Part shown: piece after piece, positions 1-13,045 of the stretch
How positions within the stretch are numbered: the stretch's first letter is position 1
How the letters are laid out: each line of letters begins with the position of its first letter
NCBI GenBank assembly: GCA_959347315.1
Contig: OY365809.1
Location: 46,031,527 to 46,095,526 of the forward strand
DNA length: 64,000 nucleotides
Source of the DNA: Bimastos eiseni
Taxonomy: Eukaryota > Annelida > Clitellata > Crassiclitellata > Lumbricidae
Reading direction: 5' to 3'
Program-made: the position numbers and the translations under genes
Notes under the pieces: model-generated
Database searches by the model: none
Told to the model about the DNA's origin: nothing
Seen by the model: only the letters and a program-made list of their open reading frames with translations

Positions 1-850
1 TAATTATTATGCCTTGAATGATTAATCTAAAACACTCGATCATTTGATTCGAATAGACTGAGCATAGACCTCGATGTATGAGCGTAGTATTTTGTGAAAC
101 CAGGCCAAATCAAATACTCCACAGTTTCTGTATTCGTCATCATTGTAACCGGGCGCCATAGAAGCGAGACACAGCAGGCGTTTCCTTAATGTTTGCTTAA
201 TTCAGCGATTAGCTTCATCACGAATCCATCGCTTATGCGCTGAACATCGTCAACGTTGAATCGAGAATCACTCTCTCCCTCTTTCTTCCTCTCTCTTCCC
301 CTCTCCCTCTCTCTCCCCGTCCGTCCGTCCATCCGTCCCTCTCTCAGTCGCTGACGTCAGCTGGCGATTACTATTGCGCCACATAAGCCAATTATTCTGT
401 TGACAATGGATTTCTCATTTCGCATTCCTACGATGTGTTGCAACCGCAGCAGCGATGGAAAAAGATGATGGTGCATTCTTAATCATCAACCAATGGAAAC
501 GAATGATACCCCATGGGAAGGGATGGAAAGATGGTGGTGGTAGTGGTGGTAGTGGTAACGTAAGTCTCCATTTCCATTGAATCGACTAATTGTTTTGCGA
601 AATGCAAACGATTTGTCAGAGATAATCACTAATTTATTTGGCTGTTGATTGATCGCAGTTAACGCGCGCGATTAGCGCGTAAATTTTTCTGAAAATTAAC
701 TCGACTAAAAATCTTCATTGCGATAAAAAGATGCCTAGGGTGGGTGGTTAACAGTTATTAGCTAACGAACCACATGCTATCTCTAACGCGTGAGGTACGG
801 CCGAGGTCTAAAGTGATTGGGAGGGATTGGGCTTAATTCACTCGTGAGCT
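1..850. other. Gene-free left edge
   Basis: I see no coding potential. Positions about 271-345 are a CT-rich tract with a short CCGT tetranucleotide run. About 524-556 is a short GGT-rich run. The rest is unremarkable AT-leaning sequence. Confidence 0.6.
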
Positions 851-910
851 TTGAAGTTTTCATCAAACTCCAAATATGAACTCCTCGCACCAAAATCTGC
901 TGCAACAGCG

Positions 911-1095
911 CTGCTACGTTACAAAGATGAACCTACGATGGACATAGATTGTTGTCCTTTGGAGTGGTTGAAAACTGACGAAGGGGCACACAAGACACCG
1001 GTAAGGCTAACACGAATACATCGGCCTATCTCGGTTCACCAGCAACTACCGTCCAGTGCGTGAAACTGTCCTATGCTGCTGGAAATTTTTATTAA
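911..1095 (+). pseudogene. hAT transposase C-terminal (dimerisation) domain remnant
   Basis: The frame from 911 reads LLRYKDEP, then CCPLEWLKTDE, which resembles the 'Y..EP...PL.WWK..E' block of hAT-family transposase C-terminal dimerisation domains. A frameshift near 1020 moves the match to another frame, where YLGSPATTV and later YAAGNF match the 'YLCIPATSVPSERVFSAAGN' block that follows in the family. Stops follow at once, and no BED finger or catalytic core is visible upstream. It is a short decayed 3' fragment, not an active gene. The family match is from memory of the domain pattern. Confidence 0.6.
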
Positions 1096-1140
1096 TCAAT
1101 ACGTCAACATGAACGACTGCAGTATACTCGTTTACTAAAA

Positions 1141-2330
1141 TACCTGTGTGGAAATTACCTATAAGCCTTTAACCGTATCAGCAGTGGCTGAGGCACAATA
1201 AATGATATTCCTCCACCTTCCAACTCTGGCCTTAAAGTTACTTTGAACGCTATGGAAACCGGACCTTGACCAATATATCTAAATTATCCTGAGGACAACC
1301 ACTCCGACTAGACGCAGCGTTCGTGAATAAGCTGGTGCTACGCTGTAGAGTGTAGACTTGTTGTGGGAACAAACCAATCTCAACCAATAAGTGGTAGGCC
1401 TATCCGCATTACACACACTGCGCTACAGTGACTCGTCAAATTTGAAACATTTTTAACAAAAAAATTAAAAGCAATATAATGTTGTCCTTCGGTGAAAGAG
1501 GCGAGTTTATTATAGAGCCTCTCAAACACCTTCGACGTCTAAATCGACGTCGAATGCATCGAAGCATAAGCGCTGCCATCTTTGATATTCGCCTTTAAGC
1601 AGGTATTAGTGGACTAAACCTACCTCCAAGTGGGATAAGGTTTGAACCCAGACTAGAGGGCTAGTCGGGAATAAGCCATATTTAATACGGGTATTGGCGT
1701 TAACTCTGTCTTGTGAATTCGGCCCCTGTCGATTCGGTTGTTGCAAATAGGCCTACACGTATGGCAGGTTTTCAATTTTTAGCTGTCTGTAACTTTAATT
1801 ATTTTATAATATTTATAGTTGTTTGTGATATATAGTAATATAGTTGTTATTAATATGGAGTAATGTGTAGCTTAGAGTTGTTTGCAATCTATAGTTTTAT
1901 GCAATTCAGAAAGTCAACAAGAGTGCGTTTAGGACACGAAGGAAAAATTGCACAATTTTATTCAATTGAGTTTAGCGAATCTTTCTCTTACGAATTCGAC
2001 AACTCGTAGACTATTTCCAAAACGATAAGATTCACTGACTTTAAACTGTCACGAGTTAGCTTCATTAACATAAATAGCTAACTGTTTTAAGAGGTAACGC
2101 TAAATCGTAAAGGGTAGGATGAAATCGCATTCAACGTTCTCAAGCGCTTCTTACTATCTTTCTTCCTCCTGTTACCTTCATTTCTTCCTTCCTTATTCCC
2201 TTCATTCCTTGCTTTCCTATTTTCTTGCTTCCTTTCTTTCTTCTTTGTATCGATCCATGCTCGCTGTCTTGAACCCTGAAACCCTTAATATTTCGGTGAC
2301 GTATGGACAGAGTTTCCAAGTGTTTCTTCT
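1141..2330. other. Gene-free stretch
   Basis: No gene is recognised. A 9-bp-arm inverted repeat (TTCGACGTC, 1531-1539 with 1546-1554) is present. Around 1306-1335 lies one copy of a dispersed motif ending GTGAATAAGCTGG that recurs elsewhere in the window. A B-box-like GGTTTGAACCC near 1640 has no convincing A box or cloverleaf, so no tRNA is called. Confidence 0.5.
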
Positions 2331-2340
2331 TCACTGTTTA

Positions 2341-2510
2341 ACGGAGAAATGGGCGAAGAGGAAGAGAAGGAAAAGGAGGAGAAGGCGGAGGAGGAGGAGG
2401 AGGAAGAAGAAGAGGCGATGAAAAACGAAGTGCAGGAGGAAGAGGTGGAGCAAGAAATGAAACCTAGATTAGGAAAGAAGAGGAAAGGGAAAGAGATTCC
2501 TTACTGAGGC
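2341..2510 (+). repeat. GGA/GAA-rich purine tract
   Basis: An almost uninterrupted purine run on the + strand. Frames through it give Arg/Lys or Glu runs with no other protein character. Confidence 0.8.
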
Positions 2511-2869
2511 CATTTATTAGGCCTTGGCCGAAGACAGAAGCAGATCTGACTAGCGCCCAGTGTTCTTAGAGAATAGATTGTCCATGCGACCGAGCGACCA
2601 ACCGACCGATTGGAGATACATGTTGGGAGAGGATTGGGTTGGGATATGGGGTTTGGGAAGAGGCGTAGGATCAGGAGGAGGTGGGGGAGAAGGCAGTGGA
2701 GTAGGAGGGTAGGGGAGGGGTTTCGTTGCTTTGTCAGTGTATTCGTCCATTGTCAGCCAATTAATCGCCAGATGGCGTTGGATTACGCCCTCAACTGACC
2801 GACGGACGCATCTAAGCCACTCTCGCACCACAGACCATGCTCCGGATTTCAAATGGATGAGACAGAAGT

Positions 2870-3500
2870 ACAGAGAAAGAGACTTACACAGAAACAGTGA
2901 CAGAGACAAACACGGAGACAAACACAGAAACAGACACAGAAACAGACACAGACGCATACACAGAGACAAACACAGAGACTGAGACAGACGCTGGAACAGA
3001 CACAGAGACGGACACAGAGAAGGGTAAGGACACGAAGAGAGACAAACAGAGGATGCCACAGAGAGGACGAGAGACAATGTAGAGCGCAACACAGACTGGA
3101 ACATGAAGAAGGGGTTCCGATAGGACGATTTCGTGGAGAACCAGTGAATGTGGGGAGATTTTGGAAGGGAATGGTATTATATATGGGAAGGGAATGGTAG
3201 GAAAGATGGGGAAGGTAGTGATGAAGGGAATGGTAGGAAAGATGGGTAAGGCAGTGGAGGGGTATTGCCATAGATCTGTGTAGAACACGTGTAGAGACGA
3301 TCTTGCGGCGACGGAAAAACAGCGAAAGGGACAGAGAGAGAGAGACAGAGGGACAGAGAGAGACAGAGACAGAGACAGAGACAGTGAGCGGTGGAATGAG
3401 GCGAGGCATGTCTCCTCCGGATGTTCGTCATTTCTCCTCCTGCTCCTCCTGTTCCTCCTGCTCCTCCTCCTCTTCCTCCTCCTTCCCGTCTGTTCCTCTT
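2870..3500. repeat. Degenerate ACAGA/GACACA and CTC repeats
   Basis: About 2870-3030 is a degenerate hexamer array of GACACA/GAAACA. 3330-3392 is GACAGA-rich. 3433-3485 is CTCCTCCTG-rich. Overlapping frames on both strands read as Ser/Cys/Val or Thr/Asp/Glu runs and are repeat artefacts. Confidence 0.75.
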
Positions 3501-3509
3501 AATGATAAT

Positions 3510-4200
3510 TAATGTCTGTTGAGTTATAATCAGTTGTGATATTTAATCTTTGTCTTTTCATAAAAGAAAGAAGTCACGTGATGAATGCCTTAGACGACTT
3601 CACCTGAGCATCATCGTTTCGTTGACCTTTCACACCAACAGTTCATGACCTTATGACCTTCGTCGGTGTAGCTGCCCTCCTCGTTTCTGGTGGATGGTTT
3701 GACTTTCTGGCTATTCCGACAGAGAATGCTGAGAATAGTCGTCCTACAGACGAGATGATTACTTCTATAATTATTATGATGACAGTGACGATGTGTGTTG
3801 TTGGTGACAACGCTGCTGCTGATGTTTTTGATGATGATGGCGACGACGAGGATGATGATGATAGTGATAATGATGATGATGATGTAAATTGAAGCAGAAA
3901 TAAATGAATAAGAGAGGCAGAGGTGATGATTCTTTGTCGTAAATGTCACTGCGATCGGAAGATGCTTCGGCTGCTGCTCTATATCGAAGCAATTATGAGA
4001 CAGACGGACAAGCAATGTATATTTAAGTTGATAGGTTAACTCAGACAGTCAGTGGAAAATAGAAGGAAAGACACACAGACAGACAAATACATGGACAGAC
4101 GGATGCACGCAGATAGGCAGACGCACAGATAGATAAACACAGCTACAGACAGACACACAGACAGACACGTAGACAGAGGCATTCAGTCTGAGCCGCCGCA
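3510..4200. other. Gene-free stretch with GAT and ACAG repeats
   Basis: A GATGATGGC-type trinucleotide run covers about 3820-3890 and an ACAGACAG-type run covers 4068-4182. I see no gene. Confidence 0.6.
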
Positions 4201-4220
4201 CATCTTAGTTAGGTTTTCTT

Positions 4221-4254
4221 CTGCGCATGCGTTGTCTATTCGACGCATGCGCAG
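4221..4254. promoter_or_regulatory. Palindromic pair of NRF-1-like sites
   Basis: CTGCGCATGCGT (4221-4232) and its exact reverse complement ACGCATGCGCAG (4243-4254) are separated by 10 bases. Each contains the GCGCATGCG core bound by NRF-1 and its invertebrate homologues (P3A2/EWG). The pair sits about 870 bp upstream of the receptor start codon and could mark its promoter or belong to a divergent one. The sequence pattern is certain; the function is inferred. Confidence 0.45.
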
Positions 4255-5119
4255 TCGTCCGTTGGTTTTCGGCATTAATCGCGGTGGTTTCTGTGAGCTG
4301 AAGAATGAATGTGGATCGACACGATCATTATCGTCTGATGCGGAGGTGGCAGAGGCTGGAGAGCATCTGTAGCAGCTCAGAATGGTCGGTCATTGGACGG
4401 AGTTTACGAAGAAGGCACAAGAAGACGCTATCGTAGACCTATAGGAAGAGTTTCTTTTCAGGCAGAAGTCAAGTCGTCTGTTTAAGGCTTCGATTATCTT
4501 GTTTCGTGGTTTCAATAGGTCAGTGAAAAGGTCAATCGCAGTTTCTTCTGTCTAACCAGTGCCATGGCTGATGACGTCGCCCTCCTGTTTTCTACAGGCT
4601 TTTGACTGTTTCCACCCGAGGGCGCCATTGGCGTAGTTCACATGGTCTCTCTGTTGAGTGTATTTTCTCTTGGATGGTTAGCGAGATCATCAGCTCTCAT
4701 CAGGTAACATCCGCTCTCGGTCAAAAGAACATAACGATAAATAATCGGATGGAAACTAGGACGAAAGATCGTTCAAATGACGTGGAATATAATTTTGAAT
4801 TGTAAATTAGATTTATTTCCGAAGGAAAGTAAAATCGTGTAGAAGTTATGAAGCCAGATCATATGTATACCAGTTAAGAAATATCTGACGCTATGGAAAT
4901 TCTCGGTCATATCGATTCAAAGGAAAGAATAAACGGACGACAGTTCAAAAGGTCAGTTGCCCCTTCTGCTCGCCCTCTCCTTCCCACTCCATCATTTCCG
5001 TCTGACAGAAACCGATATAACTGATGCCTCAAGGTGAAGAGAAGCCTTCGCTCCATTCCTAGACATACACACACATACAGACAGACATAATAGACGCACA
5101 CTCAGGCATACGTCCAGCC

Positions 5120-7510
5120 ATGCTGACCAACTACGAAAACGTCAGCGACGCTGCAGACTACGTCACCCACTCGACTTCAGATATTGGTTCATCGTTGACG
5201 TCATCATCCGTGCGCCTGGATCACGTGTCTTACGGATACACGTACCACGTGACGACGCCTGACTCGTGGTTCAATGAAACGTCATCGAATGTCACTGGTA
5301 ATGTCACCACCTCCAGTGCATTCTATTCTACGATTGAGATGGCGGTGTTGGGTCTTCTGGCTGGGACGACGAGCCTCGTGACCATCCTGGGGAACCTCGT
5401 CGTCATCCTATCCTTCATCCTCGAGCGATCCATCCGCCAACCGACCAACTACTTCATCGCCTCTCTGGCCGTAAGTGACCTCCTCATCGGGTCAATCTCA
5501 ATGCCCTTCTACACCGTCTATCTCTTGGCTGGGCAGCATTGGCCTCTGGGAGAGAAGCTTTGCGACCTCTGGCTGTCCGTAGACTACACGGTCTGTCTCT
5601 GTTCCATTTACACCGTCTTTTGTATCACCGTCGATAGGTTTTGTTCAGTCATCGTTCCAGCCAAGTATCGCAACTGGAGAACGGAACGAAAGGTCCTCGT
5701 CATCATCTGCATCACGTGGACCATTCCAGTTCTTGTCTTCTTTACGTCAATCTTCGGCTGGCAGTACTTCGTCCAAGTTAGGACCGTTCCAGAGGGAAAG
5801 TGCTACGTTCAGTACATGGAGAACGCCGTCTTCAACGCTGTTCTTCAGGTGGGATACTTCTGGATCACTCTCGTCGTTATGTGTGCGCTCTATAGTGGCA
5901 TCTATCGAGTGGCTCTGAGACTCCAGCGCAGATCGGAACAGAAACATCGACGAACGACTACACTCGTCTCTGTGGCAGGTCAAGCGATGACCAAGATCGG
6001 AATCTCAATGTCCAAGCAACAGCAGCAGCAGCAGACCCAAATCACCCAGGCGGATAGGGTCACCTCTGCGGCTCCCATCACCGACAGGGTGCAATCGGTT
6101 GGGCCAGGGTGCCTCGATGAAGAAGTGGCCAGTCACAGAACGACAGCAGAAGAGGAATCAGCTCCAAAGAAGAGAAAAGAAGAGGAAGAAGACGACGTTC
6201 ATCCCGAAGAGCGTTCCAGTAGTCCAGCTTTCTCGTCCGACTCAGACGATAAGGATTCCCTGAAATTCAGCCGATCATCGACAGTTGATGCCAACGACCT
6301 CATCCGAAAGACCACGGATTCTGACGCCATTCTACCTCCGTATTCGGACTCCTGCTGCGTTGCTACGGCAAGCGCATCATCGTCAGCCTCCGCCAACAAA
6401 CAACTGCAGCAGCCTCTGCATCCGGATCTACTTCAGTTTGGACGGAAGATGCAGCGGATTAGTCGACTCAGCGAGGAGATCCTCGGTTCCGCTCTGAGTT
6501 CGGTCCTTCTGGAACCATCTGCGGCCAGAGACGATGATGACCTTCGACTGAACGACCTTGACACGAACTTCAATCAGTCAACGGATAACGTTTGGCTGTT
6601 GAGGACACGGTCGACTGACGCCGATGAAGCGAACCGTGACTCCTCATCAATGCACTCGTCTCCTGTCTGGATACGACGCTCCTTCCTACATCAGCAACAG
6701 ATGCCAGATGCAGCGGCAGAGAAGATGCACTGGATCGAAGACGCATCTCTTGACCGCCAAAAACGTCGAACGCTGTCAACCATGACGACGCTGAACGCAC
6801 TGAACCGGAACCATCTGCAGCTGACCGAGAAGAACCGTCGCCATAGCAATCGGCTCACTTCTGGTTGCCTGCGCAGGAAGTGCGCCGCCAACAGCTCGTA
6901 TGCATGCGTCAGCGTTCAGGATGACGTCATAATGACGAGCGAAATGGGTTGTTTAAAGATGGAGGAGGCAGAGGGACAAGGAGGAGGAGGAGGAGGCAGA
7001 GAAGGAAAAGGAGAGAGTACGGGTCAGTTGAGGTTCACTGCCACCTTGCGTTGGTTTGAAAGTCTTCGTCAGCGATTTCTCTCTCGGACGGAATCGTCGT
7101 CTTCAACAGATGCTAGGACACATCCCACAGCTCCTACAGCTGCTGCTGCCACGGCTGCTGCTGCTGCTGCGGTTGGTAGCGATGGAGGCGTGCGTCGTGG
7201 CCATAGTGACGCCGTTGGTCGTGCAAGTGCTGGAAGTGCGAAGACGAGCAAAAGCGAAGACAGAGCGATGAAAGCCTTGCGAACAATAACGATCATCCTC
7301 GGTGCTTTCGTCCTCTGCTGGACTCCTTGGCATGTCCTCTCGATGATCATCGGCTTCTGTCCTTCGTGTGTCTTGCCCGTTCTCTACGACATCTCCTACT
7401 GGCTCTGCTACCTCAACAGTCCCATAAATCCGTTCTGCTACGCCTTCGCAAACCTTCAGTTCAAGAGAACATTCGTACGAATATTCAAACTCGATTGGCA
7501 TCGCACGTAA
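5120..7510 (+). CDS. Muscarinic acetylcholine receptor-like GPCR, intronless, 796 aa
   Basis: A class A (rhodopsin-like) G-protein-coupled receptor, expected in the plasma membrane. The start is the first in-frame ATG after a stop at 5060, with GCC before it. The N terminus has four N-glycosylation sequons (N7, N52, N57, N61). TM1 holds G91-N92 and TM2 holds D120. C148 and C228 form the expected disulfide. TM3 holds the amine-binding D155 with Y156, then D172-R173-F174 in place of DRY. The second loop, WQYFVQVRTVPEGKC, is close to muscarinic receptors. TM6-7 carry CWTPWH (733-738), the C747/C750 pair of the third extracellular loop, SYWLCYLNS and NPFCY (770-774). Loop 3 spans about 272-717, with poly-Gln, acidic, poly-Gly and poly-Ala runs; a long loop is usual for this family but this one is extreme. 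Several orthosteric residues differ from vertebrate muscarinic receptors (see findings), so the ligand is uncertain. Family call is firm. Confidence 0.93.
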   Translation: MLTNYENVSDAADYVTHSTSDIGSSLTSSSVRLDHVSYGYTYHVTTPDSWFNETSSNVTGNVTTSSAFYSTIEMAVLGLLAGTTSLVTILGNLVVILSFILERSIRQPTNYFIASLAVSDLLIGSISMPFYTVYLLAGQHWPLGEKLCDLWLSVDYTVCLCSIYTVFCITVDRFCSVIVPAKYRNWRTERKVLVIICITWTIPVLVFFTSIFGWQYFVQVRTVPEGKCYVQYMENAVFNAVLQVGYFWITLVVMCALYSGIYRVALRLQRRSEQKHRRTTTLVSVAGQAMTKIGISMSKQQQQQQTQITQADRVTSAAPITDRVQSVGPGCLDEEVASHRTTAEEESAPKKRKEEEEDDVHPEERSSSPAFSSDSDDKDSLKFSRSSTVDANDLIRKTTDSDAILPPYSDSCCVATASASSSASANKQLQQPLHPDLLQFGRKMQRISRLSEEILGSALSSVLLEPSAARDDDDLRLNDLDTNFNQSTDNVWLLRTRSTDADEANRDSSSMHSSPVWIRRSFLHQQQMPDAAAEKMHWIEDASLDRQKRRTLSTMTTLNALNRNHLQLTEKNRRHSNRLTSGCLRRKCAANSSYACVSVQDDVIMTSEMGCLKMEEAEGQGGGGGGREGKGESTGQLRFTATLRWFESLRQRFLSRTESSSSTDARTHPTAPTAAAATAAAAAAVGSDGGVRRGHSDAVGRASAGSAKTSKSEDRAMKALRTITIILGAFVLCWTPWHVLSMIIGFCPSCVLPVLYDISYWLCYLNSPINPFCYAFANLQFKRTFVRIFKLDWHRT

Positions 7511-9640
<2,130 letters not shown>

Positions 9641-9699
9641 CCGATTGACTGACAAACCGAATCATCTGCATATGCTTCCCTGTATGTTTTTCTTTGTCT

Positions 9700-10000
9700 G
9701 CCTGCCTGCCTGCCTGCCTATCTGTCTGTCTGTCTGTCTGTCTTTCTCTGTCCTTTTGTCGCTAGAGTTAAGACATACGCGTCGTTGTCATAGATCGTCG
9801 TCGAACCAATTTGTCGATTGTTCGGATGCAGAATCCTACGACGACGAATGTTTGTTTGGTCACTGGAAGGGGAGGAGGAGGAGGAAGAGGAGAACGGAAG
9901 AGGAGGAGGAGGAGGAGGAGGAAGAAGAAGAAGAGGACGAAGAATACAAGCAAGATGGGAAAGAAGAGGAGGAGGGGAGGAGGAGGAGAGGAGGAGGAGT
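9700..10000. repeat. CTGT run and GGA purine tract
   Basis: 9701-9750 is CTGC/CTGT tetranucleotide repeat. 9868-10000 is a GGA/GAA purine tract. Frames through these are low-complexity. Confidence 0.75.
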
Positions 10001-10800
10001 AAAAGAATGTTGTTTATTTCCGTTGTTTAGTTGTTCGGATAGAAGAACAAAATGAGAACAGTCGAACAGTCTTCAATGTCTCTGTCTGTATGTCTGTCTG
10101 TCTCCTAAATGTTATGAACATAATTTTCAACACAATTAACATGACAACTCAGATCATCATAATCATCATCATAATCATCGTAGTCCTTCTGGTCGTCGTC
10201 GTCATCATCATAATGTCGAAAGCAAATAATGCAATGATACAAGTATGACCATGGCATTCCCAATGCGCTTTAATGTTCCCTCGCTATTATTACGACTCCC
10301 TTTGTAATGTAATGTAATGTAAATCCTCTAAAATTTCTCAGCGTCCACAAAAGACCAGCTTATTCACCGGCGCTATTCACCCTTTTCTTCGACTGCGCCG
10401 TCTTTTTACGACCACTTCTGCCTGTGTTCTCTCTGGGACCAACACCTCTTCCCCTTTGCTCCATTCCCACATTTCTCTTCCAAGGATGCCTTGTAACAAA
10501 GAACAGTTCGCAACATTCTTAATGCACTTTTACTCCTCCAGTCTTCTTCATGTAATATGTATTATCACTCACACCGTTCAAACATCAAAATATACTTATG
10601 CACAGACAAACTCACATAATTTTATCATAGACGTGTATTTATATATATATACATATATATATATTATATATGTATTAGCATGTGTATAAGTTTATGAGCG
10701 ATGTATGTCACTAATAGGGAGTGATATATTTGAGGTGAGTCTTTCCTTAAGCGAGCATCAAACGCGGAAACTTAATCCAAAGATGTTCTCAGCTCAGTCA
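10001..10800. other. Gene-free stretch with short AT-rich repeats
   Basis: ATC trinucleotides run at about 10154-10215, a TAATG pentamer repeats at about 10302-10322, and an AT-rich run covers 10628-10675. No gene is seen. Confidence 0.55.
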
Positions 10801-11032
10801 GCCTCTCTCTCTCCCTCTCTCCCCTCCCTCTCTTTGTCTCTTTCTCTCTCTGTCTCTTTCTCTCTCTTTCTCTTTCTCTCTCTCCCTCTCTCTCCCTCCC
10901 TCTCTCTGTCTCTTTCTCTCTCTTTCTCTTTCTCTCTCTCCCTCTCTCTCCCTCCCTCTCTCTCTCTTTCTCTCTCTCACTCCCTCTCCCTCCCTCTCTC
11001 TCTGTCTCTGTCTGTCTGTCTCTCTCTCACGC
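10801..11032 (+). repeat. CT-rich tract with internal ~58-bp duplication
   Basis: A pyrimidine tract of CTCT with CTGT and TTTC interruptions. A block of roughly 58 bp beginning CTCTGTCTCTTTCTCTCTC occurs twice in tandem, starting near 10846 and 10904. Frames read as Leu/Ser/Phe and are spurious. Confidence 0.8.
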
Positions 11033-12617
11033 ATGGGTCTCTTCTGGTCGTTTTAATTGGGTGGAGATTGTTCTGTGTGTCTAGAGTTTCCATCTCAGAC
11101 GGAAGGAAATGGAAAGAGAGAGTAATTCCGTGCAATTCCTATTTATCTGTTTCTATCCGAATCGTGCGATGTGTGTTTGTTGGCCAAACAGAAGCATCGG
11201 ATGTGTCGAATGGTTTCTTTCGATGCTTGGATCCAATTTTATTCCTCTCAGACGTATGCATACCTACCTAAATGTCTCTCCCCTGTCGCTTTTAACAACT
11301 ATTTGTGTCTGCCTTTACCTCTCTCTCTCTTCCTCTGTAAACGGGAGTGAGAGACAGAGAGAAAGACAGACAGACAGATAGACAGACAGAGACAGGCGGA
11401 GAGGTTCATTGAGAAGTTATCATTATCAGGGCCTCCCGTATCTTATAACGTTGATCATCTCTGGTGGCATGATGAGGGCAATGAGCCCGCTGCTGCTGAA
11501 ACATCCGAAGACAAACAGCAGCAGCAGCAACCGAGAATCATGAATATGCGGAAGAGATCGGAAGATTGAGTCAGAGAAATTCTGTTTAGCTGTTTGCAAG
11601 AGTTCGTAGTAAAAAGAAATACGAACAAAAGAGTGCGATGAATCCAAGTTATTATTTCTAACCATTCTCTCTATCTCTCCTTCTCTCTCTCTCTCCTTCT
11701 CTCTCTTTCTCCTCTCTGCCTGTTTGTCTGTCTCTCTCTCCTTAAGGAGAATATTGTATGTCTCTCGCTCTCTCCCTCCTCGTCTTTATCCAAATATTAT
11801 GAAGCCAATCGTGTAATAGGTTTCTGATTGGAAACTAATTACATTCGATACCTTGATCGTTCGTGATTACCTTCATTATTCACTCTGTGTTTCCACGAAG
11901 GCAATCGCTCTTCATATCTTCACCTTGTACTTAACGATGATTATCACTTCGACAGCCATATAGGTGATTTTGGATTTCGATTGGTTTTACAGCGATTGTA
12001 CAGCAATCCATGCGATCGTATTGGTTGAAAGCAGCGCTGATCAAAGCCTACGACAATGGGTTGTATAAGGTGTAATTTTTGACACCATTCGCAAACTCTT
12101 ATTGTTCGCCTTCCTTCATTCTGTGGCTCCATTTCATGTCTCAAATGACTGAGACTTAACTATGCATGGTCTTTGCTATCAGACGGATACTGCTTAGGAC
12201 AGGTGTTAGATTGGTCTTACCTACAGCGCAAGAGCATTTCCACTCAAACCTGACAACCGTCTAATCCTCCTTCACAAGAAGAAATTGGTGTACGTCTTTC
12301 TGCCTGTCTGTGTCTGTCTCTTTGGTTTGATCGGCTAATCTCGTTGTCAAGGGAACAGATGGCTTAATGACGACGAGTGGATGAGCTGATCATCTCTTGC
12401 AGGCAATACACCCCAGCTGCTCGGCTGCTGTCTGCTGCTGCTGCTCTGCTGCTGCTCTGCTGCTCTGCTGCTCTTCGTTCATTTGCCTCCGTGCATGATA
12501 GGCGGCTGATAAGAAAAGCTGCTCTTAGTCGCGATATGTTGGACTTTTATACAGTCTTCGCATCCGGCTTTATATGATAACAGGCTAATTCAATTACTCT
12601 GCAGTCGTCTTATATCC
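11033..12617. other. Gene-free stretch
   Basis: No gene is recognised. CT-rich tracts lie at about 11311-11395 and 11668-11745, and a CTG/CTCTG run lies at 12418-12475. Short open frames here lack family similarity or splice context. Confidence 0.5.
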
Positions 12618-12778
12618 AGGTTACCTCGAGGAAACCCCGAGGAAACCCTGAGGCATCTCTATGGCAACTCTCTGGAAACTCTGAAGCAACTCTGAGGCAA
12701 CTCTAAGACAACTTTAAGGCAACTCTCTGAGGTAAATTCGAGGTAAATCTGAGGCGACCCTGAGACAACTCTGCGGTC
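12618..12778 (+). repeat. Degenerate minisatellite, core GAGGCAACTCT
   Basis: Roughly 14-15 diverged units around GAGG(C/A)AACTCT, with AAACCCTGAGG variants at the left. Divergence suggests an old array. Confidence 0.7.
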
Positions 12779-12999
12779 CATCATCTCAGCATACTCGTTG
12801 GGAGCAGGAGAATTATTAAAAACGTTCTCTTCGATGATCATTACGGGTTCTTCATATTCTTCTTCTTCTTTTTCTTCTTTTTCTTCTTCTTCTTCTTAAT
12901 CTTTTTCTTCTTCCTTCACTTCTGACTTGATATCGAAGAACCACTCGACTTCTTTCACTAGATATCTATTCACCGTCACACACGAACCCCTTCTCAGTC

Positions 13000-13045
13000 C
13001 TATATAAAGGGCCAGAGTCGAAATGAGAGTGCGGCGCCACAGCAA
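13000..13045 (+). promoter_or_regulatory. Candidate TATA-box core promoter
   Basis: TCCTATATAAAGGGCC (TATATAAA near 13001-13008) is a strong TATA match, with GC-rich sequence 25-45 bp downstream. No coding exon can be assigned to it on the + strand, so it may serve a non-coding transcript or be fortuitous. Confidence 0.3.

Noticed and set aside
1619..1660. Possible tRNA or SINE head with B-box-like GGTTTGAACCC
   Set aside because: No A box at the right distance and no cloverleaf.
6570..7501. Several minus-strand frames inside the receptor gene
   Set aside because: Shadows of the real receptor frame.
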